Shown here: piece by piece, positions 1 through 8,314 of the stretch
Layout of the letters: the number at the start of each line of letters is the position of its first letter
Position numbering within the stretch: the first letter of the stretch is position 1
From: Pedobacter hiemivivus
Lineage (GTDB): Bacteria; Bacteroidota; Bacteroidia; Sphingobacteriales; Sphingobacteriaceae
Length of the DNA stretch: 64,000 nucleotides
Assembly (NCBI RefSeq): GCF_004331685.1
Contig: NZ_SJSM01000004.1
Location: 310,001 to 374,000, forward strand
Direction: 5' to 3'
Notes under the pieces: model-generated
What the model was told of the DNA's origin: nothing
Seen by the model: only the letters and a program-made list of their open reading frames with translations
Databases searched by the model: none
Program-made: the position numbers and the translations under genes

Positions 1-190
1 CTTCAAAATCGGATGGAATAGCAGCCGCCGCTTCCAGCAAAGGTGGTAAAATCAGGTTCGGAGTAGCATTGGTATTAGTTAACTCACGGGGATTATAATT
101 TACATCCAGCCAACCTTTTTTACAACCACTATGAAGTAATGAACTCATCAGAATGGTTGAAGTAATAATAATTTTATAAGTTCGTTTCAT
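1..190 (-). CDS. SusD/RagB-like lipoprotein (SusD-like_2 type), partial
   Basis: Only the first 63 codons lie in the window; the gene runs off the left edge. The start at 190 is followed by a basic N-terminus, a hydrophobic stretch and a lipobox ending in Cys (SLLHSGC), so it is a surface lipoprotein. Just after the Cys comes WLDVNYNPREL, which resembles the DVNxNP signature at the start of the SusD-like_2 group; this is from memory of the family. The gene starts 20 nt after the upstream susC-like gene stops, the usual SusC-SusD order. It should form the nutrient-capturing lid over the TonB-dependent channel. The substrate cannot be told from this fragment. Confidence 0.8.
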   Translation of the reverse strand, partial: MKRTYKIIITSTILMSSLLHSGCKKGWLDVNYNPRELTNTNATPNLILPPLLEAAAAIPSDFE

Positions 191-210
191 GTTCTTTGAA
201 TTTTAAATGA

Positions 211-3200
211 TTAAAATGATAAACCAAACGTAAATCCATAAATAATTGTCCCAGGGGTAACATTGGTATCTGCAGCACTTCCGCTAACATTGTTAGACTG
301 GCTTTGTTGCCTTTGACCAATTGCCTGGTTCTGATTAGTCTTGAGTCCCGGACCATTACTCGATACAGGGTCTCCATAAATATTCGAATGCGGATAAAAG
401 GAGAAAAGATCACGGGCATAAATACTACCAGCCATTCTCTTTATCAATTTTGATTTTATCGGCATTTCATATTGCAAGGCAATTTCCCTGATTTTCCAAT
501 AATTGGCACTGGAAATAGAATGAATAGTGGCATCAGCGAACTTGGAAAAAAGCTCTTTGCCTGCGTTGGAAACAGCAACATTTGTATTTTTTACAAAATG
601 ACCTGGACTGTCTTCTATTACAGAATTGGGAAACACGAATACCTCCCTGTTGTTTAGCAGCGTAAGTGCGCTGGTACCTTGTATTATGGTAGAAGAACCA
701 AAGCCATGATCATTTCCCGCAGAGTAATCTGCCTGTGTACTGAATGTAAATCTCTTATAAGTAAAATTAAGTGTAACACCACCTTGATATACTGGCAATG
801 TTTTGCCCATTATTTTTGGATTTTGATAATCAACAGTAGGCATACCCGTATTTTTATCTACAATTACCCTTCCATCCGGGTCTCTTTTAAAGTCCGTAAC
901 CGGAAACTCAAATGCAGAATGCCCTACCCTTGCATAAAACGCATTTCCACTAGGATCCCTTGCAATGAAAGTTCCATTATAGATATCGGAAACTTCCAAC
1001 ACCTTATTATTATTTATAGAAAATCTTCCGGATAAAGAAATATTAATGTCCTCACCAAATTCAACCAATGGATTAAGCCCCAGATCAAACTCCCAGCCTG
1101 TATTTCTAAACCTACCTGCGTTGTCCAGATCAGGGTACCCACTCCAGCTTGGAACGCCAACCTGCATAATCACCCCATTGTTGACCTGGCTATAATAAGC
1201 TCCGTCAAAACGAATTCGGTTTTCAAGAAACCCCATTTCCAAACCATACTCCTGTGAAAATACCTTTTCAGGTTTAATATTTGGATTTGGATTGGTCAAA
1301 ATACCGTAACCAAGAAGAGATTTACCCGTACTTGGATTGGTAAATGGATAAGGGAAGGTCAGATTTAAAATCCTTTCACTTTGATTGGGTTCAATGTTCA
1401 TGTTGGCTGTATGTGTTGCCGACAACCTTAACCTAAAATTACTCAACCAGGCTTGTTCTTTTAACAACGGAACTATTTCCTTCAACACCAGGGAAGCATT
1501 TGCACCAAAATAAAAGTCTTTCCCCCGCGCTATCTTTGCTCTTTTAGAATCCCATTCATTACGACCGGTCAGTTCAAGGAATATCTTATCCTTATAACCC
1601 AGGGAAACATTCCCTAATAAGGAAATACTCCTGGTTTGTCTGGTTACCTCGTCCGCGCCAATACCAAAATCAGAACGGGAAAAGATGTTGTTATAAACAG
1701 GTATAACTAAGGTAGCGTTGGTTTTTAATTGCTTTTCAAAATTATCCCGGATAGTATTCCCCAAGTTTGCACGGATCAAAAAATCACCTGTTTTATGTAT
1801 AGCAGTCAATAAAAGATCATTATTGAAACCTAAAGTTGTACCCAGGTAATCTTCGGTTTTTGGTTCAGCATCATGTGCCTTAAAAGGATCTACTCTTGCA
1901 AAATCAGAAAATACTACAGGAGCAGCATTCTTCTTCTGGTTTCGCCCCCAATAATTGAGTGACACCTGGTCCTTAACACTAAGCCAGGGCAACACCTTTA
2001 CATTAGCTATAAAACTACCCGTAAAAGTATTGTCTGTGGTTTTTTGCCTGCTCAAATCGAGTGAAGCATAAGGATTACTACCTGACCAGTAATTATCCAG
2101 TCCACCCCAATAAGAATTTTTGTAGTCCTTATAACTTAGCAAAGGAATAAAGCTTGGTGTATTTAAAACCTTATTGGTTACATCACCTCCCCTGTCGCTA
2201 GCCATTTTTGAATAATTGATATTGACCTGAAAATCCGCATTCTTTCCCAATTTTTTAACGGAATTAAACAGAACGGTAGTCTGATTTTGCTTATCTCCAG
2301 GTAATAAACCAGTTTGGTCTGTATGTCCAAGGCCAAGGTAAAATGAAGATGTGGCATCACCCTGTGCAAGTGAAACATTGGTACGAGTTGATCTCGCTAC
2401 ATTAAAAAAGTTATAACGGTCGTCCAGATCCTTATAAGGTACTTTCTGAAACTCTCCATTCTTATCAGGATAACCTATGGAAATAATCCTTCCATCATAG
2501 GCGGGCCCCCAGCTATCAGCAGATTTCCCTCCAAAAAAGCTGACGTCATCGCCAACACCAAAAGTGCGCTGGTCTGTTCTTTGCCTGAAATCCATTCGCG
2601 TATAGGAGGAGTTTACCCTTGCATTTACAGCCAATTCACCTTGCTTGATCTTTTTTGTAGTGATTAGAATCACCCCATTAACCCCTTCAGGACCATACAT
2701 TGCCGTTCCATTGGCACCTTTCAACACGGTAACATCCTCAATATCTGCGGGATTTAAATTATTGATAAATTCAATCGCACGTTCTGCCGACTCCCCATCA
2801 GAACCAAAGGATAGTGGCGCACCATTAAACACAAACAAAGGCTGATTATTACTTGACTGTCCGAAAGAACGAATTCCCCTTAATAATACCCTCATTTTGG
2901 GTGACATCTCAGAGCTTTGCGTCATGATGTTAAGACCAGAAACCTTTCCCACCAAGCCATTCAGTATATTTCCGCTGTTTGCCTTGTTAATTTCTTCTCC
3001 AGTCACTTTTGCAACAGAATAGCCCAACTCTTTTTTACTGCGGACAATGCCATATGCGGTAGTTACCTCAACTTCCTTAAGATTGGAAGTTGTCAATTCC
3101 AAGCTAATTGTTAGCTGCCCTTTCACGCTTGAAGCTTGAACTTCCTTTGTTTTATAGCCTACAAAAGAAATTACAAGAATTGCCTTTTCATCAACTCCAG

Positions 3201-3780
3201 TTAATGAAAATTTACCTTCTTCATCTGTCGAAATATAACGTTTGGTTCCTTTTATTGTCACCGTTGCCCCCCGTAAAGCCTTACCGTTTTGATCCTGAAT
3301 AGTGCCCCTGACATCAATATCATTGAAGTGACTAACGAGCCTGTCAAGAAAAGAAAACTCCTTCTCTTTTATCACGACAATTTTATCTTCGATGGTAAAA
3401 GCCAATGGCTGCCCTTTTAAAATCTGATTTAAGACTTCTTCGATTGATACATTGTACACATTAATGGATATGGGCTTTGTATTTTTCAGGGCTTTTACAT
3501 CTAAAAAAAAATTATAACCACTCTGTTTTCCGATTTCTTCGAGCACATTTTCAATTCTTACATGCTTCCGGTTAATGGTTATTTTTTGCGCCAGGGTCGC
3601 AGCGCTGACATGTACCATTCCGGTTAATAATAATACCGCTATTAATTTCATTGCTAGAATAAGATTCAACCCTTTCCGCGGTCGTTTCACATCCTGTAAA
3701 TTAACAAGGGTTAACATCCGAAGAGATTTCTCCTTGTAGCCCAAAAGCCTACAAAGGGGTTTTGTAAAATTTTTATACAT
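211..3780 (-). CDS. SusC/RagA TonB-dependent outer-membrane receptor with STN domain (module 1)
   Basis: A 1189-residue SusC-like transporter that imports a nutrient across the outer membrane using TonB energy. Order seen: a long N-terminal leader whose hydrophobic signal (about 40-60) ends near VSAATLAQ, an STN domain (about 65-115) with the typical 'GYNFFLDVKAL' stretch, a carboxypeptidase-regulatory-like beta-sandwich (about 155-228, IDVRGTIQDQNGKALRGATV), a TonB plug (about 245-375) and a beta-barrel ending in Phe. The STN domain marks the subtype that talks to a FecR anti-sigma factor, and fecR and ECF sigma genes lie directly upstream. The start at 3780 (MYKN) is preferred because module 2 has the same MYxN start context. 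The substrate is unknown because the rest of the locus is outside the window. Confidence 0.95.
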   Translation of the reverse strand: MYKNFTKPLCRLLGYKEKSLRMLTLVNLQDVKRPRKGLNLILAMKLIAVLLLTGMVHVSAATLAQKITINRKHVRIENVLEEIGKQSGYNFFLDVKALKNTKPISINVYNVSIEEVLNQILKGQPLAFTIEDKIVVIKEKEFSFLDRLVSHFNDIDVRGTIQDQNGKALRGATVTIKGTKRYISTDEEGKFSLTGVDEKAILVISFVGYKTKEVQASSVKGQLTISLELTTSNLKEVEVTTAYGIVRSKKELGYSVAKVTGEEINKANSGNILNGLVGKVSGLNIMTQSSEMSPKMRVLLRGIRSFGQSSNNQPLFVFNGAPLSFGSDGESAERAIEFINNLNPADIEDVTVLKGANGTAMYGPEGVNGVILITTKKIKQGELAVNARVNSSYTRMDFRQRTDQRTFGVGDDVSFFGGKSADSWGPAYDGRIISIGYPDKNGEFQKVPYKDLDDRYNFFNVARSTRTNVSLAQGDATSSFYLGLGHTDQTGLLPGDKQNQTTVLFNSVKKLGKNADFQVNINYSKMASDRGGDVTNKVLNTPSFIPLLSYKDYKNSYWGGLDNYWSGSNPYASLDLSRQKTTDNTFTGSFIANVKVLPWLSVKDQVSLNYWGRNQKKNAAPVVFSDFARVDPFKAHDAEPKTEDYLGTTLGFNNDLLLTAIHKTGDFLIRANLGNTIRDNFEKQLKTNATLVIPVYNNIFSRSDFGIGADEVTRQTRSISLLGNVSLGYKDKIFLELTGRNEWDSKRAKIARGKDFYFGANASLVLKEIVPLLKEQAWLSNFRLRLSATHTANMNIEPNQSERILNLTFPYPFTNPSTGKSLLGYGILTNPNPNIKPEKVFSQEYGLEMGFLENRIRFDGAYYSQVNNGVIMQVGVPSWSGYPDLDNAGRFRNTGWEFDLGLNPLVEFGEDINISLSGRFSINNNKVLEVSDIYNGTFIARDPSGNAFYARVGHSAFEFPVTDFKRDPDGRVIVDKNTGMPTVDYQNPKIMGKTLPVYQGGVTLNFTYKRFTFSTQADYSAGNDHGFGSSTIIQGTSALTLLNNREVFVFPNSVIEDSPGHFVKNTNVAVSNAGKELFSKFADATIHSISSANYWKIREIALQYEMPIKSKLIKRMAGSIYARDLFSFYPHSNIYGDPVSSNGPGLKTNQNQAIGQRQQSQSNNVSGSAADTNVTPGTIIYGFTFGLSF

Positions 3781-3783
3781 TTG
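3776..3783 (+). promoter_or_regulatory. Possible antisense -7 promoter element over the susC start codon (module 1)
   Basis: TACATTTG is a full match to the Bacteroidota -7 consensus TAnnTTTG. It reads on the plus strand and overlaps the start codon of the susC-like gene. A plus-strand terminator follows about 100 nt downstream. I do not see a clear TTTG at the expected -33 distance, so activity is an inference. Confidence 0.3.
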
Positions 3784-3789
3784 AATACT

Positions 3790-3911
3790 GATTAAGCTGG
3801 AAGTGCCTTCCTTTCATCGGGCAATGTCACTTCACAGCAATTTTAGAATGTTGTTAATTCACATTTCATTGATCGGTTTATTCAGGAGCGTTCCAAGCGC
3901 TCCTGTTTTTT
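3790..3911 (+). ncRNA. Predicted antisense RNA over the fecR-susC leader (module 1)
   Basis: This span is inferred from a -7-like motif at 3776-3783 and an intrinsic terminator at 3883-3910, both on the plus strand. The product, roughly 120 nt, would be complementary to the untranslated leader of the susC-like mRNA. Short cis-antisense RNAs at the 5' end of susC genes (DonS type) are known in Bacteroides. The boundaries are guesses. Confidence 0.3.
3883..3910 (+). terminator. Intrinsic terminator antisense to the susC leader (module 1)
   Basis: CAGGAGCG at 3883-3890 pairs perfectly with CGCTCCTG at 3898-3905 around a 7-nt loop, followed by TTTTTT on the plus strand. On the minus strand the U-tract is missing, so the hairpin faces away from the fecR-susC direction. 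Confidence 0.6.
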
Positions 3912-4007
3912 GATCAGAACTTGTCCCGCCTTTAAGGATCTTTTTCTTTCTTTTTCATTTAGTTGGTTGGTTAGTTTGTTGATAATTGACTATTTCTCGA
4001 GCGGGTT

Positions 4008-5132
4008 TTAATTTTTGAGTTGGACAGTAATAATCTTCCCTTTTACCGTAAAGCGGACTTTATCTGTTCTCTCTATAGTTTTCAGAACAGTCGAGAGGTT
4101 TTTGTCCCGGGATATTACCCCCAGAAAAGTGAGGGCAGCAAAATCATTGCGGTTACCTTGGTAAACAACTTTGACGTCATACCACCTGGAAATTTGTTTC
4201 ATGATACTTTCCAGGCTTTCACCTGTGAAACGAAAGAAGCCATTTTTCCATGCTGTTGCCTGCTGTAGATTTGCTTTTTCAACGGATATTGAATCACCTG
4301 TATTAGTTGCTTTTTCGCCTGGCTTGATGGTTTGAGAGATCCCACTGAATACTGACATAACTTTTACTGAGCCCTCCAACAATGTAGTAGTGGTAACCTG
4401 TTCATCGGCATAACTATTTAGGTTAAAGTGGGTCCCAAGTACAACCACAAGCTGTTTTTCTGTTTTAACCATAAATGGATGTTCTTGATCTTTAGAAACT
4501 TCAAAGTATGCTTCTCCGGAAAGCTCAACCGTACGGTTTTTTAACCCTGCGAACGAAGTTGGAAATTTGAGAACGGAAGTGGAATTCAACCAAACCTTAG
4601 TCTGATCAGGCAACACCAATTCATATTGTTGTCCATTAGCTGTAGAAAGACTGTTGTATTCTGGTTTAAGGCCTTGTTTTTCTACTTGCGTTTGATAACG
4701 CAATTCCCCCTCATTGATTTTAGAGATCGTAACGCCATGTTGTGTGGCTAATTTTCCATTTACTACATCTGATAAATCGAGCTTGCTACCATTAGATAAA
4801 GTAAGTGTTGCCGTATTTTTTCCAGGAGGAACATCATTTAAGCTGAATTCTCTTGTAGAATTTCCATAATAGTAAAGTCCGGCACTGATCGTAATGGCAA
4901 AGGAAGCTGCAACGGCAATTATTGGCCACAATTTCTTGGATTTGCGCTTATTCGTGTCCACTATTTTTTGCCACATTTCGAATTTATTCGACTCCAATTC
5001 CTCAATAGTGAATGTCGGATTTTCGACCTCTTGCATTTCTTGTACCCAAGAAAGCAGTAAAACTATTTCTTCATCAGTTGCTGTCCCTTTCCGGTATCTA
5101 TCTAGTATATCTTCAGATTCTTGGTAAATCAT
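4008..5132 (-). CDS. FecR-family anti-sigma factor (module 1)
   Basis: A 374-residue inner-membrane anti-sigma factor. An N-terminal cytoplasmic helical segment (about 1-65) should hold the sigma factor. One membrane helix follows (about 69-90, LWPIIAVAASFAITISAGLYY). The periplasmic FecR domain lies at about 175-270 and includes the typical VELSGEAYFEVSKD and VLGTHFNLNSY stretches. The C-terminal DUF4974-like domain (about 300-370) should meet the STN domain of the cognate SusC. It sits between the sigma gene (104 nt upstream) and the susC gene (227 nt downstream), the standard order for trans-envelope signalling. Confidence 0.95.
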   Translation of the reverse strand: MIYQESEDILDRYRKGTATDEEIVLLLSWVQEMQEVENPTFTIEELESNKFEMWQKIVDTNKRKSKKLWPIIAVAASFAITISAGLYYYGNSTREFSLNDVPPGKNTATLTLSNGSKLDLSDVVNGKLATQHGVTISKINEGELRYQTQVEKQGLKPEYNSLSTANGQQYELVLPDQTKVWLNSTSVLKFPTSFAGLKNRTVELSGEAYFEVSKDQEHPFMVKTEKQLVVVLGTHFNLNSYADEQVTTTTLLEGSVKVMSVFSGISQTIKPGEKATNTGDSISVEKANLQQATAWKNGFFRFTGESLESIMKQISRWYDVKVVYQGNRNDFAALTFLGVISRDKNLSTVLKTIERTDKVRFTVKGKIITVQLKN

Positions 5133-5235
5133 AATTATAGGGTATAATTAATTCCTACTATTTACAACTAAGACGAATCAAAATCGACCAGGGGTAAGAA
5201 AAAAAATAATAAAAACTAAAAAGAATTAAAGGCAC

Positions 5236-5814
5236 CTAAAAACGCAACAGGAATACCAAATAAACAAATAACCCCAGCTTATTACGAAGAATTTTTAAAG
5301 CATTTTTTACCTGCTTCTTTACAGTTTCTTCACTAACATCCAATTGTTCGGCAATTTCTTTATGACTCATGTGTTTAAATCGGCTAAGCTCAAAGATCTG
5401 ACGCATTTTCGAAGGAAGCGCAGCAATCTCACGTTCAATAATAACAGTCAACTGCTTTTCTCTCACTAAAAAATCGGTATTACTATTTTTTGACCGCAAA
5501 TATGTCGATAGTTGAGAGATGTGTTTGCGGTTTATATCCTGATGTGTAATCAGATCCAGAATTTTATGATATATGCATGTGTACAGAAATCCTCCCATAT
5601 TAACAATATCAAGCAACTCCTTATGCTTGGCCCAAAGAGTTATAAAAACTTCCTGAACTATATCCTGAGCCTGCTCCCGATTACCTAACTTTTTATAAGC
5701 ATGAATATAAAGTAACGCATTATACCGATTATAGATTTCTTCATATGCCATATGGTCCCCCTTTACTAAAAAAGACGTAAGTTCTACATCTGAAAATTTA
5801 CTATAAATTGTCAT
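5236..5814 (-). CDS. ECF-type RNA polymerase sigma factor (module 1)
   Basis: A 192-residue sigma-70 of the extracytoplasmic class. Region 2 (about 25-90) carries the conserved QAQDIVQEVFITLW stretch. Region 4 (about 135-180) has the helix-turn-helix HKEIAEQLDVSEETVKKQV. There is no other domain. It is the first gene of module 1 and should be held by the FecR protein encoded next, then freed when the SusC receptor binds substrate, to transcribe the susC-susD operon. Confidence 0.95.
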   Translation of the reverse strand: MTIYSKFSDVELTSFLVKGDHMAYEEIYNRYNALLYIHAYKKLGNREQAQDIVQEVFITLWAKHKELLDIVNMGGFLYTCIYHKILDLITHQDINRKHISQLSTYLRSKNSNTDFLVREKQLTVIIEREIAALPSKMRQIFELSRFKHMSHKEIAEQLDVSEETVKKQVKNALKILRNKLGLFVYLVFLLRF

Positions 5815-6094
5815 AAATGCGCTAAAAATGCAAACTTTTAATAAAGCTAAATAGTTTCAATCTCGAATTTCAACCGAAGCCTATTCAACGCTTATGCAAT
5901 TATAAACAAATAATGGCAATTACATAATATTAGCTTTTATAGTTTTACCCACCACTAAATTAAATGGGAAGAAGTTTTTCATTAGCCTGGGAAGTTCGTC
6001 ATTCATTTTGCCCACTTCATTCTGAAATATCCAAATTGACCGCCCCCCGAAATACCAGACAGCTGAAAAGTCGAAAAAATCCGGGCAGGTCTTT
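5815..6094. other. Intergenic stretch without a gene
   Basis: AT-rich DNA upstream of the module 1 sigma gene. I see no open reading frame with recognisable sequence and no clear promoter match. The sigma promoter should lie in its left part because the sigma gene reads leftward from 5814. Confidence 0.5.
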
Positions 6095-6144
6095 AAAAAA
6101 ACATATATAATATAGGTCGAATATACCGACCCATATTATGTATG
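6095..6144 (-). terminator. Intrinsic terminator after the oxidoreductase gene
   Basis: A 16-bp inverted repeat with one G-U pair and one mismatch: arms at 6102-6119 and 6127-6144, core GGTCG/CGACC. On the minus strand it is followed by a run of seven T (6095-6101). It starts 8 nt past the oxidoreductase stop. Confidence 0.75.
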
Positions 6145-6151
6145 ATTCCCT

Positions 6152-7126
6152 TTAGGGTTTAACGATAATTTTGCCTACAGTATTTTTAGTTTGTATCATC
6201 GTATGAGCTTTATCCATTTCCTCTAGTGGAAACACATGCGAAACATGTGTCCTTATTTTTCCTGTGGACAATAAACCGGCAATAAATTCCAAATCATTTT
6301 CATAAGTTTCATTAGGGCTTACGCTTATATGCAGAGCGGTAACATTCTTTTCCTTTTTTGCCTTTTCCTTGAACGCTTCGTCTGGGTAGATCACTAAACT
6401 TAACAAAGTTCCGCCTGCTTTTAACGCTTTCAAAGAACGCTCGAGATGATTTAAATCCTCACTCCAAACTGCATCGTGAACAATATCTGCATCGGTAATG
6501 ATTTCCTCGAACTTTTGTGTTTTATAATCAATAAACTCATCTGCTCCTAAGCCCAGTACAAATTCCTTGTTTGCTTCAGAAGCAACACCTATGACATATG
6601 CACCGAAATATTTGGCAAGTTGTACGGCATAATGCCCTACGCCACCTGATGCCCCATGAATAATTATCTTATCGCCCTTTTTTATATTTCCGTGGTTTAC
6701 TATAGAAACCCATGCAGTTAATGCTGCCATAGTAGCTCCGGCAGCACTTTCAAAGCTGACGTTGCCAGGCTTTAATACCAGTTCTTTCTCTGGCGCAGCC
6801 ACGTATTCAGCGTAAGCATTGGCTTGACCTAAAAATTTGAAGTTGCCAAATACTTCATCGCCAATTTTAAATTTATTTACTGCTTTGCCCGTTTTCGTCA
6901 CAATGCCCGCTACGTCCCAGCCAAGTATAATATATTCTTCGGTACCTTTATAGGCATATACCTGATCCAGTGCCTCCTTTGTCCTTCTTACATATGCATC
7001 TACAGGATTAATGCTAATGGCTTTTACTTGTAATAGAACTTCATTATCCGCCATTACCGGCATTGGAACATCCGCCAATACAAGGTTTTCGGGTGCTCCT
7101 ATTTCTTTTAAGACTATTGCTCTCAT
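6152..7126 (-). CDS. NADP-dependent zinc-free MDR oxidoreductase (quinone oxidoreductase-like)
   Basis: A 324-residue medium-chain dehydrogenase/reductase. The N-terminal GroES-like half (about 1-120) contains GWDVAGIVTKTGKAVNKFKI. The Rossmann half (about 125-260) carries the dinucleotide-binding loop HGASGGVGHYAVQLAKYFGA. The cysteine ligands of structural zinc are missing, as in the quinone oxidoreductase / enone reductase branch, so it likely reduces small electrophilic enones or quinones with NADPH. It lies 155 nt downstream of the AraC regulator on the same strand, a likely regulator-target pair, and ends at a strong terminator. The exact substrate cannot be read from sequence. Confidence 0.9.
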   Translation of the reverse strand: MRAIVLKEIGAPENLVLADVPMPVMADNEVLLQVKAISINPVDAYVRRTKEALDQVYAYKGTEEYIILGWDVAGIVTKTGKAVNKFKIGDEVFGNFKFLGQANAYAEYVAAPEKELVLKPGNVSFESAAGATMAALTAWVSIVNHGNIKKGDKIIIHGASGGVGHYAVQLAKYFGAYVIGVASEANKEFVLGLGADEFIDYKTQKFEEIITDADIVHDAVWSEDLNHLERSLKALKAGGTLLSLVIYPDEAFKEKAKKEKNVTALHISVSPNETYENDLEFIAGLLSTGKIRTHVSHVFPLEEMDKAHTMIQTKNTVGKIIVKP

Positions 7127-7281
7127 TTTTTATAAATTTTATGAGATAAAGGTAGCGACGCGAATTGTTCCTCGCTTTGTTTAAAAAGTCAAATTTGCTT
7201 TACTCATAAAGTCATAAAAAGCATGTTCTTAATTTAAAGACCGCCAGTAATCAAACCTCGTCTGGTATACGATTTGGCTAT

Positions 7282-8088
7282 TTACTTTACCAGTTCTATA
7301 GGCGGATAACCGAAATGCCTCTTAAAGGCAGAAGAAAAATGCGAGAGGTTCTCAAAGCCTGCTTCTAAATAGATATCATTTGGCTTCACATTATTTTTAG
7401 TGATGTAGTAATGGGCAAACTCCAGCCTTTTTTGAGTGAGCCATCGTTGTGGAGTAATGTGGTAGGCTTTTTTAAAGTCTCGGTTAAATGTAGACAGACT
7501 ACGTCCGGTTAGGTAAGCAAATTTTTTCATCGGCATATTAAACATATAGTTCTTCTCCATAAAATCCGGCAGGCTGATCTTTCCCGGTTCAGAGAAATCT
7601 GTTAACAGGCTGTCTATATCTTTATCAATACTACGAAGGATTGAAATACCTTCTTCCATTTTTATAGTAGCAATATCTTCAGGCAGTCTTTCCTTGAGAT
7701 CAAAATAAGGCAGCAATGACACAAAAAAGCTCTCCAATAGCGGGTGCGGATCATAAACTTTCACCTTTTGTTCATGAGGGCTGGTGCTGTAGAATTTATG
7801 CTTTGTATAATAGGTCTTCAAACGTTCAATTGCCAGGCCAAATACAACAGCCTTGTAAGGTCGTCCATCTTTAGGCCGCTTAATGACTGCCGAAAGCTGG
7901 TTACGGGGGAACAACAGGGTGTCGCCGGCAGCAAATAAATAAGATTTATCCGCCTGTATCACTTTCATTTCACCCGAAATGATTCTCACAAAAGAGTGAA
8001 ATTCCAAAATGATCTCATCTTTAAATAATTTATCTTCTGTAACGAACCAGACAATGTCTGTAAATTTGTTTCGATATTGTTCTGCCAT
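7282..8088 (-). CDS. AraC-family transcriptional regulator
   Basis: A 268-residue regulator. The N-terminal cupin-like sensing domain (about 1-130) resembles the AraC_N/ExsA type. The C-terminal pair of helix-turn-helix motifs (about 165-268) ends with the family signature GFENLSHFSSAFKRHFGYPP. It probably controls itself and the adjacent oxidoreductase. No ligand can be inferred. The start at 8088 gives a full-length N-terminal domain. Confidence 0.92.
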   Translation of the reverse strand: MAEQYRNKFTDIVWFVTEDKLFKDEIILEFHSFVRIISGEMKVIQADKSYLFAAGDTLLFPRNQLSAVIKRPKDGRPYKAVVFGLAIERLKTYYTKHKFYSTSPHEQKVKVYDPHPLLESFFVSLLPYFDLKERLPEDIATIKMEEGISILRSIDKDIDSLLTDFSEPGKISLPDFMEKNYMFNMPMKKFAYLTGRSLSTFNRDFKKAYHITPQRWLTQKRLEFAHYYITKNNVKPNDIYLEAGFENLSHFSSAFKRHFGYPPIELVK

Positions 8089-8266
8089 AAGACTAATTAT
8101 TGGTTTCTCCTGTAATCAATGCAATTTCACCCAATTGCTCAAAGTTAAATTATATCAAATGTACCAATCATTTATCAGTGCTACTTTGTTTAAAATATCA
8201 TATTTTCTTCGTCTAAATATCGAAGCGGGAATGCTATGATTTGTAGTGAGGTTTATAAAATGAAAA

Positions 8267-8294
8267 AGAGGAAGGGTCATGAGATCCTTCCTCT
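8267..8294 (-). terminator. Intrinsic terminator at the end of glycan locus module 2
   Basis: AGAGGAAGG at 8267-8275 pairs with CCTTCCTCT at 8286-8294; an adjacent G-T pair extends it. On the minus strand it is followed by TTTTTCATTTT. It lies 20 nt beyond the stop of the sugar dehydrogenase gene, the last gene of the locus. Confidence 0.75.
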
Positions 8295-8314
8295 GCTCAG
8301 TGATGTGAGGCTAA

